From: Bog-756 sp963756515
Lineage (GTDB): Bacteria; Actinomycetota; Acidimicrobiia; Acidimicrobiales; RAAP-2
NCBI GenBank assembly: GCA_963756515.1
Contig: CAVWNV010000002.1
Location: 576,766-640,765 of the forward strand
Direction of reading: 5' to 3'
DNA length: 64,000 nucleotides
The stretch's first letter is position 1, and every line of letters begins with the position of its first letter. The notes beneath the pieces were generated by a model that made no database searches, was not told where the DNA came from, and worked only from the letters and a program-made list of their open reading frames with translations. Position numbers and translations under genes: made by a program. This document shows, in pieces, positions 34,302-42,332 of this stretch.

Positions 34302-36367
34302 TGACCATGACAGACACACAGTCCCAACCACAGCCGGGTGCCGAGGCCCACGGTGTCGCCGAGTCCCGTGGTCTCTTCGACGGTGAGATCCTCCGACAGG
34401 CCCTGTTCGACTCGTTCAAGAAGCTGAATCCGGCTACGGAGATCAGGAACCCGGTGATGTTCGTGGTCCTGGTGGGCACGGTGATCACCTTCGTCGAGGC
34501 GATCGCCCACCCCAGCACCTTTACGTGGTCCATCACCATCTGGCTGTTCCTGACCGTGGTGTTCGCCAACTTCGCCGAGGCCATGGCCGAAGGGCGAGGC
34601 AAGGCCCAGGCCGACACGCTCCGTCGGATGCGGTCCGAGACCGAGGCCCGTCGGCTCAGTGCCGACGGTTCCGAGGAGTTGGTGCCGGCCGCGGAGCTGG
34701 CGCGTGGCGACCTGGTGGTGTGCGAGGCGGGCGATGCCATCCCGTCCGACGGCGAGATCACCGAGGGCATCGCCTCGGTGGACGAGTCGGCCATCACCGG
34801 CGAATCGGCCCCGGTCATCCGGGAGTCGGGCGGCGACCGCTCGGCGGTTACCGGCGGCACCAAGGTCCTTTCCGACCGCATCGTCATCAGGATCACGGCG
34901 GAACGGGGCCAGACCTTCCTCGACCGGATGATCAGGCTGGTCGAGGGGGCCAACCGTCAGAAGACGCCGAACGAGATCGCCCTCACCATCCTGCTGGCCG
35001 TGCTCACCATCATCTTCATTCCCGTCGTGGTGTCGCTGCAGGCCTTTGGCCACTACGCCGGGGGCAGCGTCTCGGTGGTGATTCTCATCTCTCTGCTGGT
35101 GTGCCTGATCCCGACCACCATCGGGGCCCTGCTGTCCGCCATTGGCATCGCTGGCATGGATCGCCTGGTGCAACGGAACGTGCTGGCCATGAGCGGGAGG
35201 GCCGTCGAGGCGGCCGGAGACGTCCAGACCCTCCTGTTGGACAAGACCGGCACCATCACGCTCGGCAACCGAATGGCATCGGATTTCTACCCTGTGGAGG
35301 GTCATACCGAACGGGACGTCGCTGACGTGGCGCAGCTGGCCTCGCTGGCCGATGAGACCCCCGAGGGTCGGTCCATCGTCGTTCTGGCCAAGGAGCGCTT
35401 CGACATCCGCGAGCGCGAACTCGAGGGCGACCATGCCTTCGTGCCGTTCACGGCACAGACCCGTATGTCCGGCCTCGACATCGGAGGGCGACAGATCCGC
35501 AAGGGGGCGGCCGAATCGGTCAAGCGGTGGGTTGATGAACAGGGTGGGGCCGTCCCTTCCGACCTCGACGCCATCGTCGAACGCGTGTCGCGTGCCGGCT
35601 CCACCCCGTTGGTGGTGTCCGACGACCAAGTCATCCTCGGCGTCATCGAGCTGAAGGATGTGGTCAAGCAGGGGATCCGTGAGAAGTTCGACGAGATGCG
35701 TCAGATGGGTATCCGCACCGTCATGATCACCGGCGACAATCCTCTGACTGCGGCCGCCATCGCCCAAGAGGCCGGGGTGGACGACTTCCTGGCCGAGGCC
35801 ACGCCCGAAGCCAAGATGGCTTTGATCAAGTCGGAACAAGAGGGCGGCAAGCTCATCGCCATGACCGGCGACGGGACCAACGATGCCCCGGCCCTGGCCC
35901 AGGCTGATGTGGGCGTGGCCATGAACACCGGGACCACGGCAGCCAAGGAGGCCGGCAACATGGTCGACCTCGACTCCAACCCGACCAAGCTCATCGACGT
36001 CGTGGAGATCGGGAAGCAGCTCCTGATCACACGAGGATCGCTCACGACGTTCTCTATCGCCAACGATGTGGCCAAGTACTTCGCCATCATCCCTGCTCTG
36101 TTCGTCGTCACCTATCCGCAGATCAAGGCCCTCAACGTCCTGCACTTGCACAGCCCGCAGAGCGCGGTGCTGTCGGCGGTCATATTCAACGCCCTGGTGA
36201 TCGTGGCCCTCATCCCCTTGGCGCTGCGCGGCGTGAAGTACCGACCGTCCGGATCCGCCGCCATCTTACGACGCAACGTCTGGATCTACGGGGTAGGCGG
36301 CGTCATTCTCCCGTTCATCTTCATCAAGTTGATTGATCTCATCCTCGTGGCGCTGCACGCCTACTAA
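34301..36367 (+). CDS. kdpB: Potassium-transporting P-type ATPase subunit B
   Basis: A 688-residue P1A-type ATPase. The actuator motif is TGES, the phosphorylated aspartate is D314 in LLDKTGTITLGN, and the hinge motif is MTGDGTNDAPALAQADVG. It hydrolyses ATP to drive K+ uptake through KdpA. It starts in a TAATG overlap with kdpA; a second ATG two codons later is an alternative. The short extra N-terminus (about 20 polar residues) is unremarkable. Confidence 0.97.
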   Translation: MTMTDTQSQPQPGAEAHGVAESRGLFDGEILRQALFDSFKKLNPATEIRNPVMFVVLVGTVITFVEAIAHPSTFTWSITIWLFLTVVFANFAEAMAEGRGKAQADTLRRMRSETEARRLSADGSEELVPAAELARGDLVVCEAGDAIPSDGEITEGIASVDESAITGESAPVIRESGGDRSAVTGGTKVLSDRIVIRITAERGQTFLDRMIRLVEGANRQKTPNEIALTILLAVLTIIFIPVVVSLQAFGHYAGGSVSVVILISLLVCLIPTTIGALLSAIGIAGMDRLVQRNVLAMSGRAVEAAGDVQTLLLDKTGTITLGNRMASDFYPVEGHTERDVADVAQLASLADETPEGRSIVVLAKERFDIRERELEGDHAFVPFTAQTRMSGLDIGGRQIRKGAAESVKRWVDEQGGAVPSDLDAIVERVSRAGSTPLVVSDDQVILGVIELKDVVKQGIREKFDEMRQMGIRTVMITGDNPLTAAAIAQEAGVDDFLAEATPEAKMALIKSEQEGGKLIAMTGDGTNDAPALAQADVGVAMNTGTTAAKEAGNMVDLDSNPTKLIDVVEIGKQLLITRGSLTTFSIANDVAKYFAIIPALFVVTYPQIKALNVLHLHSPQSAVLSAVIFNALVIVALIPLALRGVKYRPSGSAAILRRNVWIYGVGGVILPFIFIKLIDLILVALHAY

Positions 36368-36380
36368 TGGAGACTCCCTG

Positions 36381-37001
36381 ATGCTCATCCATCTGCGTCG
36401 ATCGGTGTTGCTGGCGTTGGTCGTGTTGGCCTTGACCTTCGCCTTCGCCTTCGCCGGCACCGGCATATCCCAGCTGTTCTTCGAGCACCAGGCTGACGGC
36501 TCGATCACCCGCAACGGATCGACCCTCATCGGTCAGAACTGGTCGGACACGAAATGCCCAGGTCATGCTCCAGGGAGCTGTGTGTTCCAGGGCCGGCCTG
36601 ACGACCTCGGCCCGTACGCCGCCAATCCCAAGAACGATGTGGCCGGCGGTGACAACCCCCTGGTGGCCAACGGCAACAGCGGCGAGTCCGGCGCATCCAA
36701 CCTGGGGCCGAGGTCCAAGTTGCTCAAGAGCAACACCCAACAGCTGGTGGCCTACTGGAAGGCGCGGGGTGTCGACCCCACCCCCGATCTCGTCACCACC
36801 TCTGGCAGCGGGTATGACCCCGACATCACGGCGGCTGACGCCACGGCCCAGATCCCCATGGTGTCCGCAGCGACCGGACTTTCGCCTTCGGTCTTGCGGG
36901 CGTTGATCGCCCGCCACAACAATGGAGCGCAGTTGGGCTTCCTGGGCAGCAGTTACATCAACGTCCTGCAGCTCAACGAGGCGCTGGCCAAGCTTCGTTG
37001 A
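36381..37001 (+). CDS. kdpC: Potassium-transporting ATPase subunit C
   Basis: A 206-residue single-span protein with an N-terminal membrane helix (LLALVVLALTFAFAFAG) and an extracytoplasmic domain: SLIGQ-type motif as STLIGQNWS, GRP as VFQGRPDD, GASNLGPRS, and the C-terminal VSAATGLSPSVLRALI. KdpC holds KdpA and KdpB together. Between IGQ and GRP it carries a two-cysteine insertion (KCPGHAPGSC) absent from the E. coli protein, which could form a disulfide outside the membrane. ATG 36381 follows a GGAGAC ribosome binding site, 13 bases after kdpB. Confidence 0.95.
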   Translation: MLIHLRRSVLLALVVLALTFAFAFAGTGISQLFFEHQADGSITRNGSTLIGQNWSDTKCPGHAPGSCVFQGRPDDLGPYAANPKNDVAGGDNPLVANGNSGESGASNLGPRSKLLKSNTQQLVAYWKARGVDPTPDLVTTSGSGYDPDITAADATAQIPMVSAATGLSPSVLRALIARHNNGAQLGFLGSSYINVLQLNEALAKLR

Positions 37002-37021
37002 GTGCTGGGCCCCGCCGCCCC

Positions 37022-37075
37022 GCGTACCCGCCGACCCGCGTACCCGCCGACCCGCCGACCCGCCGACCCGCCCGC
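37022..37075. repeat. 16/8-bp GC-rich tandem array after kdpC
   Basis: Two 16-base units GCGTACCCGCCGACCC (37022-37037, 37038-37053) are followed by two 8-base units GCCGACCC and a partial copy. The array begins about 20 bases after the kdpC stop in a convergent intergenic region. Confidence 0.88.
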
Positions 37076-37340
37076 CAACCGATTGACCGTGACGGGGAGC
37101 GACGTGCGGTCCAGGCTCCATGACGGACGAAACCCACTGACGGAGTCAGACGGACGAATGTCCCCCGGGATCAGAGCGACGGGATGGATGATCCCTCGGT
37201 CACCGCCGCTGTCGACCCCGTGGGAAGGTTCGGTTGTCAGCAGGAGGGCCGACGAGTCGTGACCTCTGACCACACGGACCCTGGTGGCTTCGACCCGTTC
37301 CGGCCCGAGGTGCGCCGGTCCGTGGCGGGAGGTCGGGATC
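37076..37340. other. Non-coding remainder of the kdpC/lipoprotein gap
   Basis: The gap between kdpC (plus) and the lipoprotein gene (minus) is 339 bases. Beyond the tandem array it shows no convincing coding sequence, no T-rich terminator and no strong palindrome that I can see. Confidence 0.5.
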
Positions 37341-37862
37341 TCAACAGGTCCCGACCTTGCCTACGGTGATCTGGGTCACCTTCCATATCTGGCGCGACTT
37401 CACCAGCTCGGCTGTCGTCCGACGACGACCGCCCGGTGCGTTCTTGGCTCTGGCGCCCGAGGTGGTGTACTCGACCCAGTTCCCGTCGTTGAAGCAGTCC
37501 ACGACCTCGGCATGGGTGGGATCTCCCGTCGGTGTGAGCGATGTGACGTTGGGATCGATCACGGGAGTACCGCGGGTCACGATGTCGTGCAGCTGGTCCG
37601 TGGCCAATCCCTGTACGAACAATGTGAGAGCAGCACCGGTCGTGTGCTGCGCCAACAGCGGTGATTGGTAGTCAGAGGTCCGGGCCGCCATCACGAGATC
37701 GGACCACATGCTCCGGTACGCCGCCAGGACCACCACCGACGGGTCGGCCGGGGAACCGGCAGGTGGTCGCGCCGTCGACGCCGTGGATGCCGCCCCCGGA
37801 CCGGGCCCCGTCGTGCACGCGGTGAGTAGGACCGAGGCCAGGCAGACGGAGGAACGTACCAC
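37341..37862 (-). CDS. Predicted lipoprotein, possibly NTF2-like
   Basis: A 173-residue exported protein. A short signal (MVRSSVCLASVLLTAC) ends in the lipobox LTAC, so the cysteine at 16 should be lipid-anchored. A Pro/Ala/Ser linker follows to about residue 45. The mature domain starts with AYRSMWSDLVMAA and ends with RQIWKVTQITVGKVGTC; the size and helix-then-strand layout recall small NTF2-like lipoproteins of actinobacteria. Two cysteines (VVDCFND and the terminal C) may pair. The function is unknown. It is 122 bases upstream of, and co-directional with, nothing obviously related. Confidence 0.72.
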   Translation of the reverse strand: MVRSSVCLASVLLTACTTGPGPGAASTASTARPPAGSPADPSVVVLAAYRSMWSDLVMAARTSDYQSPLLAQHTTGAALTLFVQGLATDQLHDIVTRGTPVIDPNVTSLTPTGDPTHAEVVDCFNDGNWVEYTTSGARAKNAPGGRRRTTAELVKSRQIWKVTQITVGKVGTC

Positions 37863-37984
37863 CCACTCTGTCCGGGCCGGGGTCAGCGTTGGCCCGCGGC
37901 TCCGCCGGTGCCAGGGCCACCCTCGGCCTTCGAGCGCGGGGCTATCGGAGATCCGGCACTACCCAGTGGCGTGGCCGACGCCGG

Positions 37985-38851
37985 TCAGACACCGCCGCCG
38001 TCCGCCGCTCCACGGTTGGGTGCGCTTCCACCGTCCGGGCCCCTCGGACCCACGGAGGCGAGCTCGGACTCGTCGGTCAGGAGCACCGCGCCGACCAGGT
38101 CGGCGACGGCCACGGCGGTAAGAAGACGGTGATGGTTCAGGGTCCGGCCCGGCGTCGGGGTGAGGACGAAGTGACCGAGCAGCCAGCCCTGGGCCCGGAC
38201 CGGCAGGTCCACCCGACTGGTCGGAAGCCCAAGGTCCTCGGTGGACCAACGCTGACCGGCGATGCTGACTTCACCGTCGGGAGTGATCCGGGCCGAGAGG
38301 TTCCCGGGATCATGTCGGGTGAAATAGCAGTGTCGGAGCGACAGCTGCTGGGACAGCTCCTCGAGGGCCATTTGGATGACGGAACGGGGCTCCTTCCCCG
38401 TCGCCGCATGCTCACCGACGGAGTGTAGGAGCGCGACGGTCTGTCTGCTCTCGATGGCCTCACGGCGGTGATTTCGTCCCCGGGCGGCCAGTTCGCCTAC
38501 GGCCACGCCCACCACCAACAGCAATACCTCGGTGATGAGGTCCTGGTGCCCGCTGATCCGGAAGGAGTTGTACGGCCGGGTCAGGAAGAAGTCGAAGGAG
38601 AGGGCGGCGGCGACGGCGGAGACGAACGCAGCCACACGACGCCCGGTGCTCGCCACGGCCACGATGACCACAACCAGAAACAGTGCGTCGTCTGCCGTGT
38701 CCAGGCGGCCCCTCCACGGGATCAGGGCCAGGGCCATGACCACCGGGGCGACGACTGCGACCGCGAACAGCCGTGGACTCGACCAATTCCACCGCCCCGT
38801 CGGTGTCGCCGGGTCCCTCCGCCACTGCCTGGGTCTGGTCGCGCTGCCCAC
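37985..38851 (-). CDS. KdpD-like membrane sensor without kinase domain
   Basis: A 288-residue protein with four closely packed helices of the DUF4118 type (FAVAVVAPVVMALALIPW, ALFLVVVIVAVAS, AAFVSAVAAALSFDFFL, LITEVLLLVVGVAVGE). These are followed by a linker helix and a GAF-like domain (TVALLHSVGEHAATGKEPRS to about 255). The frame stops without any histidine box or ATPase domain. FDFFLTRPYNSFRI matches the KdpD-type loop. It is thus the sensing part of a KdpD-like kinase encoded alone. It could modulate the two kinases encoded 6 kb away, or be a remnant; nothing shows which. Confidence 0.78.
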   Translation of the reverse strand: MGSATRPRQWRRDPATPTGRWNWSSPRLFAVAVVAPVVMALALIPWRGRLDTADDALFLVVVIVAVASTGRRVAAFVSAVAAALSFDFFLTRPYNSFRISGHQDLITEVLLLVVGVAVGELAARGRNHRREAIESRQTVALLHSVGEHAATGKEPRSVIQMALEELSQQLSLRHCYFTRHDPGNLSARITPDGEVSIAGQRWSTEDLGLPTSRVDLPVRAQGWLLGHFVLTPTPGRTLNHHRLLTAVAVADLVGAVLLTDESELASVGPRGPDGGSAPNRGAADGGGV

Positions 38852-38996
38852 CCAGCCACTCTCCCATGGATCGTCCGGCGCAGGAAGACGCGTGCTCTGT
38901 CTTTACGCTCCCGAGCATGAATTTTCACGATTCTGTTACGCCCCCCGTTGCGCTTGTTACGCCTCCGCGGGGTTTCGGTGCTACGACTTCGGGGTG

Positions 38997-39434
38997 ATGA
39001 TGTCGCCCAAGGCCGCCCCCATCGAGGGCGAGCACCCCATCGCCATGGTGTCCGTCACCAGCAGCGCCGGCTACCGGGGCGAGATCCGGGCCGGTCGCCA
39101 CCTGCTCGTGGCCGACGAGGGCCCCGAGGTGGGGGGCGACGACGAGGGACCCAATCCGTATCAGCTCATCCTGGCCGGCCTGGTGCAGTGCACCGCGGCC
39201 ACCCTGCGGATGTATGCCAACCGGAAGGGCTGGGCGCTGGGGGAGGTCAAGGTCCGGGCCCGTCTGCTGCGCACCGGTGACGGGGCCACCAAGGTCGAGC
39301 GGATCGAGCGGACCATCACCGTGTCCGGGGAGCTGTCCTCGGAGCAGAAGCAGCGACTGGCCGAGATCGCCGATCGGACCCCGGTCACACGGACGCTGTT
39401 CGGCTCCCTCACCATCGACACCACCCTGTCCTGA
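38997..39434 (+). CDS. OsmC/Ohr-family protein
   Basis: A 145-residue OsmC-like protein with EIRAGRHLLVADEGPEVGG, the cysteine motif GLVQCTAATLRMYANRKG, and KQRLAEIADRTPVTRTL near the end. The first conserved cysteine is in LVQCTAA. The second cysteine of canonical OsmC/Ohr peroxidases is not seen: the position reads RTPVTRTLF, where many family members have CPV. So thiol-peroxidase activity may be altered, as in YhfA-type relatives. ATG 38997 is chosen; the long upstream open frame overlaps the divergent sensor gene. Confidence 0.85.
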   Translation: MMSPKAAPIEGEHPIAMVSVTSSAGYRGEIRAGRHLLVADEGPEVGGDDEGPNPYQLILAGLVQCTAATLRMYANRKGWALGEVKVRARLLRTGDGATKVERIERTITVSGELSSEQKQRLAEIADRTPVTRTLFGSLTIDTTLS

Positions 39435-39500
39435 CCACCGGGTGCCGCCGCGTTCGGCCGGGCTTCCGGCCGGCCCCCGGGTGGTGATTGACTGCTCATC

Positions 39501-40082
39501 ATGACGGCCTGCCCTACCCTGCTCACCGAGCGCCTGATCCTGCGGCCGCTCGAGGAGTCAGATCTCGACGACTTCACCGAGGTCCTCACCGCGCCCGAGG
39601 TACGCCACGCCCTTCGCCTTCCCGATGCATTCTCCCGACGGGACGCCTGGCTGGGGATGGCCCAGTGGCGCGGTCAGTGGGAGCTCCGGGGCACCGGTCA
39701 GTTCGCGCTCGAGGAGCGGTCCACGGGACGGTTCGTGGGCCGGGCCGGACTCCACCGACCGGAGCAGGACGACTGGCCCGGCGTCGAGGTCGGGTGGACC
39801 CTGCACCCCGACTGCTGGGGCCGGGGCTTCGCCACCGAAGCCGGAGCGGCGTCGCTCGCCTACGCCTTCGGGGTGATGGGCCTGAGCGAGGTGTTCAGCG
39901 TGATCCTCCCCGACAACGCTCGCTCCCAGGCCGTGGCCCGACGGCTGGGCCTCACCCTGGTGGAGCAGCGCGTGCTCTCCTCTTTTCCGTCGGAGCCCCA
40001 CGGCATCTGGAGAATCGGACGACGCCAGTGGGAGGAGTCGCCGGCCAGCCGGGCGAATGACGGGACGGGGCCGCTCCTGTGA
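39501..40082 (+). CDS. GNAT acetyltransferase, RimJ/RimL-like
   Basis: A 193-residue GNAT protein. It opens with LLTERLILRPLEESDLDDF, has the acetyl-CoA loop in HPDCWGRGFATEAGAASLAYAF (Q/RxxGxG/A equivalent) and VILPDNARSQAVARRLGL near the end. This subgroup acetylates N-terminal amines of ribosomal proteins or small molecules. The substrate is unknown. It converges on the SDR gene over a 14-base repeat array. Confidence 0.88.
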   Translation: MTACPTLLTERLILRPLEESDLDDFTEVLTAPEVRHALRLPDAFSRRDAWLGMAQWRGQWELRGTGQFALEERSTGRFVGRAGLHRPEQDDWPGVEVGWTLHPDCWGRGFATEAGAASLAYAFGVMGLSEVFSVILPDNARSQAVARRLGLTLVEQRVLSSFPSEPHGIWRIGRRQWEESPASRANDGTGPLL

Positions 40083-40095
40083 ACCCGCTCGGGTG

Positions 40096-40151
40096 AGCCC
40101 GGCGCCGGAAGCCCGGCGCCGGAAGCCCGGCGCCGGAAGCCCGGCGCCGGA
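40096..40151. repeat. 14-bp tandem repeat, four copies
   Basis: Four perfect copies of AGCCCGGCGCCGGA lie end to end between the convergent GNAT and SDR genes. Each copy contains the palindrome CCGGCGCCGG, so the transcript from either strand can fold into several alternative hairpins. It could act as a bidirectional terminator. Confidence 0.92.
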
Positions 40152-40156
40152 GGTGC

Positions 40157-40927
40157 TCAGCGGAGGGCCAGCCCCCCGTCGACCAGCACCACCTCGCCGG
40201 TGACGTAGGTGGAGCGGGCCAGTCCCACGATGAGCTCGGCCACGTCCTCGGGGGTGGCCGTCCTCCGCAGGGGTGCCTGGGCGTTGACGAACTCCCGCAC
40301 AGCTCCCCACTCCACCGTCCAGGGGGTGTCGACCAACCCCGGCGCCACCGCGTTGACTCTGACCGCCGGGGCCAGGGCGTTGGCCAGCAGTCTGGTCATA
40401 TGGCTGACGGCGGCCTTGGAGCAGGCGTAGGGGATGGAGCTGCCGGTGGGCCGTTCGCCGGCCAAGGACGAGACGTTGACCACCTGGCCGCGGCCGGAGT
40501 TGCGCAGGTGCTCCGTGGCGGCCACCGTCACCTGCCAGGTGCCGACGACGTTGACGCCGAAGATGCGTCGCCACACGTCGGGGGAGGCCGCCTCGACGTC
40601 GTGGTGGGGGATCACCTCGGTGGTCCCGGCGTTGTTGACCAGCACGTCGAGTGCCCCGTGGCGCCGGACGGTCTCGACCACCAGGTGCCGGGCCTGCTCC
40701 TCGTCGGCGATGTCGGCCTGGATGTAGCTGGCGCCCGGCAGCTCGTGGGCCAGCGCCTCGCCGGAAGTCACCGACGTCGACGAGTTGATCACCACGGTGC
40801 CCCCGAGGGCGGCGAACCGGTGTGCGGTGGCCGCCCCGATCCCCGACGACGATCCGGTCACCAGGACCACCTGGCCGTGGAAGGGGGCATCGTGCGAAGC
40901 GGGCGTCCGTGGGGCTGGCTCGACCAT
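40157..40927 (-). CDS. Short-chain dehydrogenase/reductase (SDR)
   Basis: A 256-residue classical SDR with TGSSSGIGAA, VNNAGTT, VVNVSSLAG, the active-site YACSK and a C-terminal VDGG. The serine/arginine-rich pocket INSSTS after the second strand suggests NADP(H) preference but this is a guess. It would reduce or oxidise a keto/hydroxy compound. It is divergent from the FAH-family gene with only 38 bases between the two starts. Confidence 0.9.
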   Translation of the reverse strand: MVEPAPRTPASHDAPFHGQVVLVTGSSSGIGAATAHRFAALGGTVVINSSTSVTSGEALAHELPGASYIQADIADEEQARHLVVETVRRHGALDVLVNNAGTTEVIPHHDVEAASPDVWRRIFGVNVVGTWQVTVAATEHLRNSGRGQVVNVSSLAGERPTGSSIPYACSKAAVSHMTRLLANALAPAVRVNAVAPGLVDTPWTVEWGAVREFVNAQAPLRRTATPEDVAELIVGLARSTYVTGEVVLVDGGLALR

Positions 40928-40965
40928 GGGCCGAGTGTAGGACCCGACTGGCCTACGTTTTCTCC

Positions 40966-41886
40966 GTGCGACTGGTGAGCTTCAGGGAGGACCGGGCCGG
41001 GCCCGGACGGGACGGCGATCCGGTCCGGACGGGCCTGGTGGTCGGTGACGAGGTGGTCGACCTGAGCGACCCGGCCGTCGGTCTGCCGGGCGGGATGGTG
41101 GAGTTGCTGTCCCTCGGGGACGCGTCTGCCGACGCGCTGGCCCGGGCCCCGTCGACCGGGGCCCGGCGCCTGCCCCTGGCCGGGGCACGGCTGATGGCTC
41201 CGGTGCCCCGACCTCCTTCGTTCCTGGCCATCGCCCGCAACTACGACGCCCACATCCGCGAGCTGGGACACGAGCGGCCGGACTACCAGACGTGGTTCTC
41301 CAAACAGCCGACCTGTGTCATCGGCCCCGGTGCCCCCATCGAGGTGCCACGGGTCTCCGATTCGGTGGACTACGAGGGTGAGCTGGGGTTGGTCGTGGGT
41401 CGGCGCGGCCGGCACGTGCCGGCCGACCACGCTCTCGAGATCGTGGCCGGCGTCACCGTGGTCAACGATGTCAGCGTGCGGGACTGGCAGTGGCGCACAC
41501 CGACCATGATGATGGGCAAGGGATTCGACACCCATGGACCAACGGGTCCGTGGATCGTCACGCCGGACGAGCTCGACGACGTCGGAGGGGTGCAGCACCT
41601 GTCCGTCCGCACGTGGGTCAACGGGGAGCTCCGCCAGGACGGTTCCACCGAGGACATGATCTTCACCTGTGTCGAGATGATCGAGTACCTCTCGGCCGCC
41701 TTCACGTTGGAGCCCGGGATGGTGATCAGCACCGGCACGCCGGCCGGGGTGGCCGCCGGGGGGGACCCGCCGCGCTGGCTGGCGGCCGGGGACACCGTCA
41801 CCGTGGAGGTCGGGGGAGTGGGGACGCTGGCCAACCCGGTGGTCGACGAGCCCGATCCGGACCACGACCACGGCGGTGAGTGGTGA
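40966..41886 (+). CDS. Fumarylacetoacetate hydrolase (FAH)-family protein
   Basis: A 306-residue FAH-superfamily enzyme. The metal-site pattern is visible as DYEGELGLVVGRRGRHVP (acidic ligands) and NDVSVRDWQW, with FDTHGPTGPWIVTPDEL and STGTPAGVA following, all standard for the catalytic beta-fold. Relatives cleave C-C bonds of acylpyruvates or hydrate and decarboxylate oxo-acids in aromatic catabolism. The start is GTG 40966; upstream in-frame starts lie inside the divergent SDR gene. Its stop overlaps the next gene (GTGA). Confidence 0.9.
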   Translation: MRLVSFREDRAGPGRDGDPVRTGLVVGDEVVDLSDPAVGLPGGMVELLSLGDASADALARAPSTGARRLPLAGARLMAPVPRPPSFLAIARNYDAHIRELGHERPDYQTWFSKQPTCVIGPGAPIEVPRVSDSVDYEGELGLVVGRRGRHVPADHALEIVAGVTVVNDVSVRDWQWRTPTMMMGKGFDTHGPTGPWIVTPDELDDVGGVQHLSVRTWVNGELRQDGSTEDMIFTCVEMIEYLSAAFTLEPGMVISTGTPAGVAAGGDPPRWLAAGDTVTVEVGGVGTLANPVVDEPDPDHDHGGEW

Positions 41887-42311
41887 GCCCAGCCCCTCGG
41901 TCCGACGGGGTGGTCCGGGTGAGCCCGTCGCTCGCCGTCCCGGTGTCGGAGCTCCACCTCCGGTTCAGTCCGAGCGGCGGACCGGGGGGCCAGCACGCCA
42001 ACAAGGTCAATACCCGGGTGGAGCTCCGCTTCGACATCAGCGGTTCTCCGTCGTTGGGCCCCCGGCAGCGGGCCCGTTTGCTCGAGCGCCTGGGCCCCGA
42101 GCTCCGGTTGGTGGTCGACGACGAGCGCTCGCAGATCCGCAATCGGCAGCTGGCCATGGAACGCTTCCGTGAGCGGATGGCGGCGGCGATGCACGTGGAG
42201 AAGGCCCGCCGGCCCACCCGTCCCTCCCGGGGGGCCAAGGAGCGACGCCTCACCGCCAAGCGGAGGCAGTCCGAGCGCAAGCGGGACCGTCGGCCGGACT
42301 TCGACGACTGA
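41883..42311 (+). CDS. arfB: Peptidyl-tRNA hydrolase-type ribosome rescue factor (ArfB-like)
   Basis: A 142-residue protein with the GGQ catalytic motif (RFSPSGGPGGQHANKVNTRV, GGQ at 35-37) and a basic C-terminal tail (RRLTAKRRQSERKRDRR). In ArfB/YaeJ the GGQ releases peptides from stalled ribosomes, and the basic tail enters the empty mRNA channel. It lacks the N-terminal domains of RF1/RF2, which fits ArfB. The start GTG 41883 overlaps the FAH stop; GTG 41880 is also possible. Confidence 0.92.
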   Translation: MSPAPRSDGVVRVSPSLAVPVSELHLRFSPSGGPGGQHANKVNTRVELRFDISGSPSLGPRQRARLLERLGPELRLVVDDERSQIRNRQLAMERFRERMAAAMHVEKARRPTRPSRGAKERRLTAKRRQSERKRDRRPDFDD

Positions 42312-42332
42312 CTGCCCCGCCCGGGTAGGCGC

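Noticed and set aside
38460..38920. Coding frames on both strands opposite the DUF4118 sensor
   Set aside because: They are low-complexity shadows; the sensor's membrane helices and GAF pattern are on the minus frame ending at 37985.
40096..40151. CRISPR or phage attachment repeats
   Set aside because: Four contiguous 14-bp copies without spacers between two housekeeping-type genes; simple tandem duplication is sufficient.
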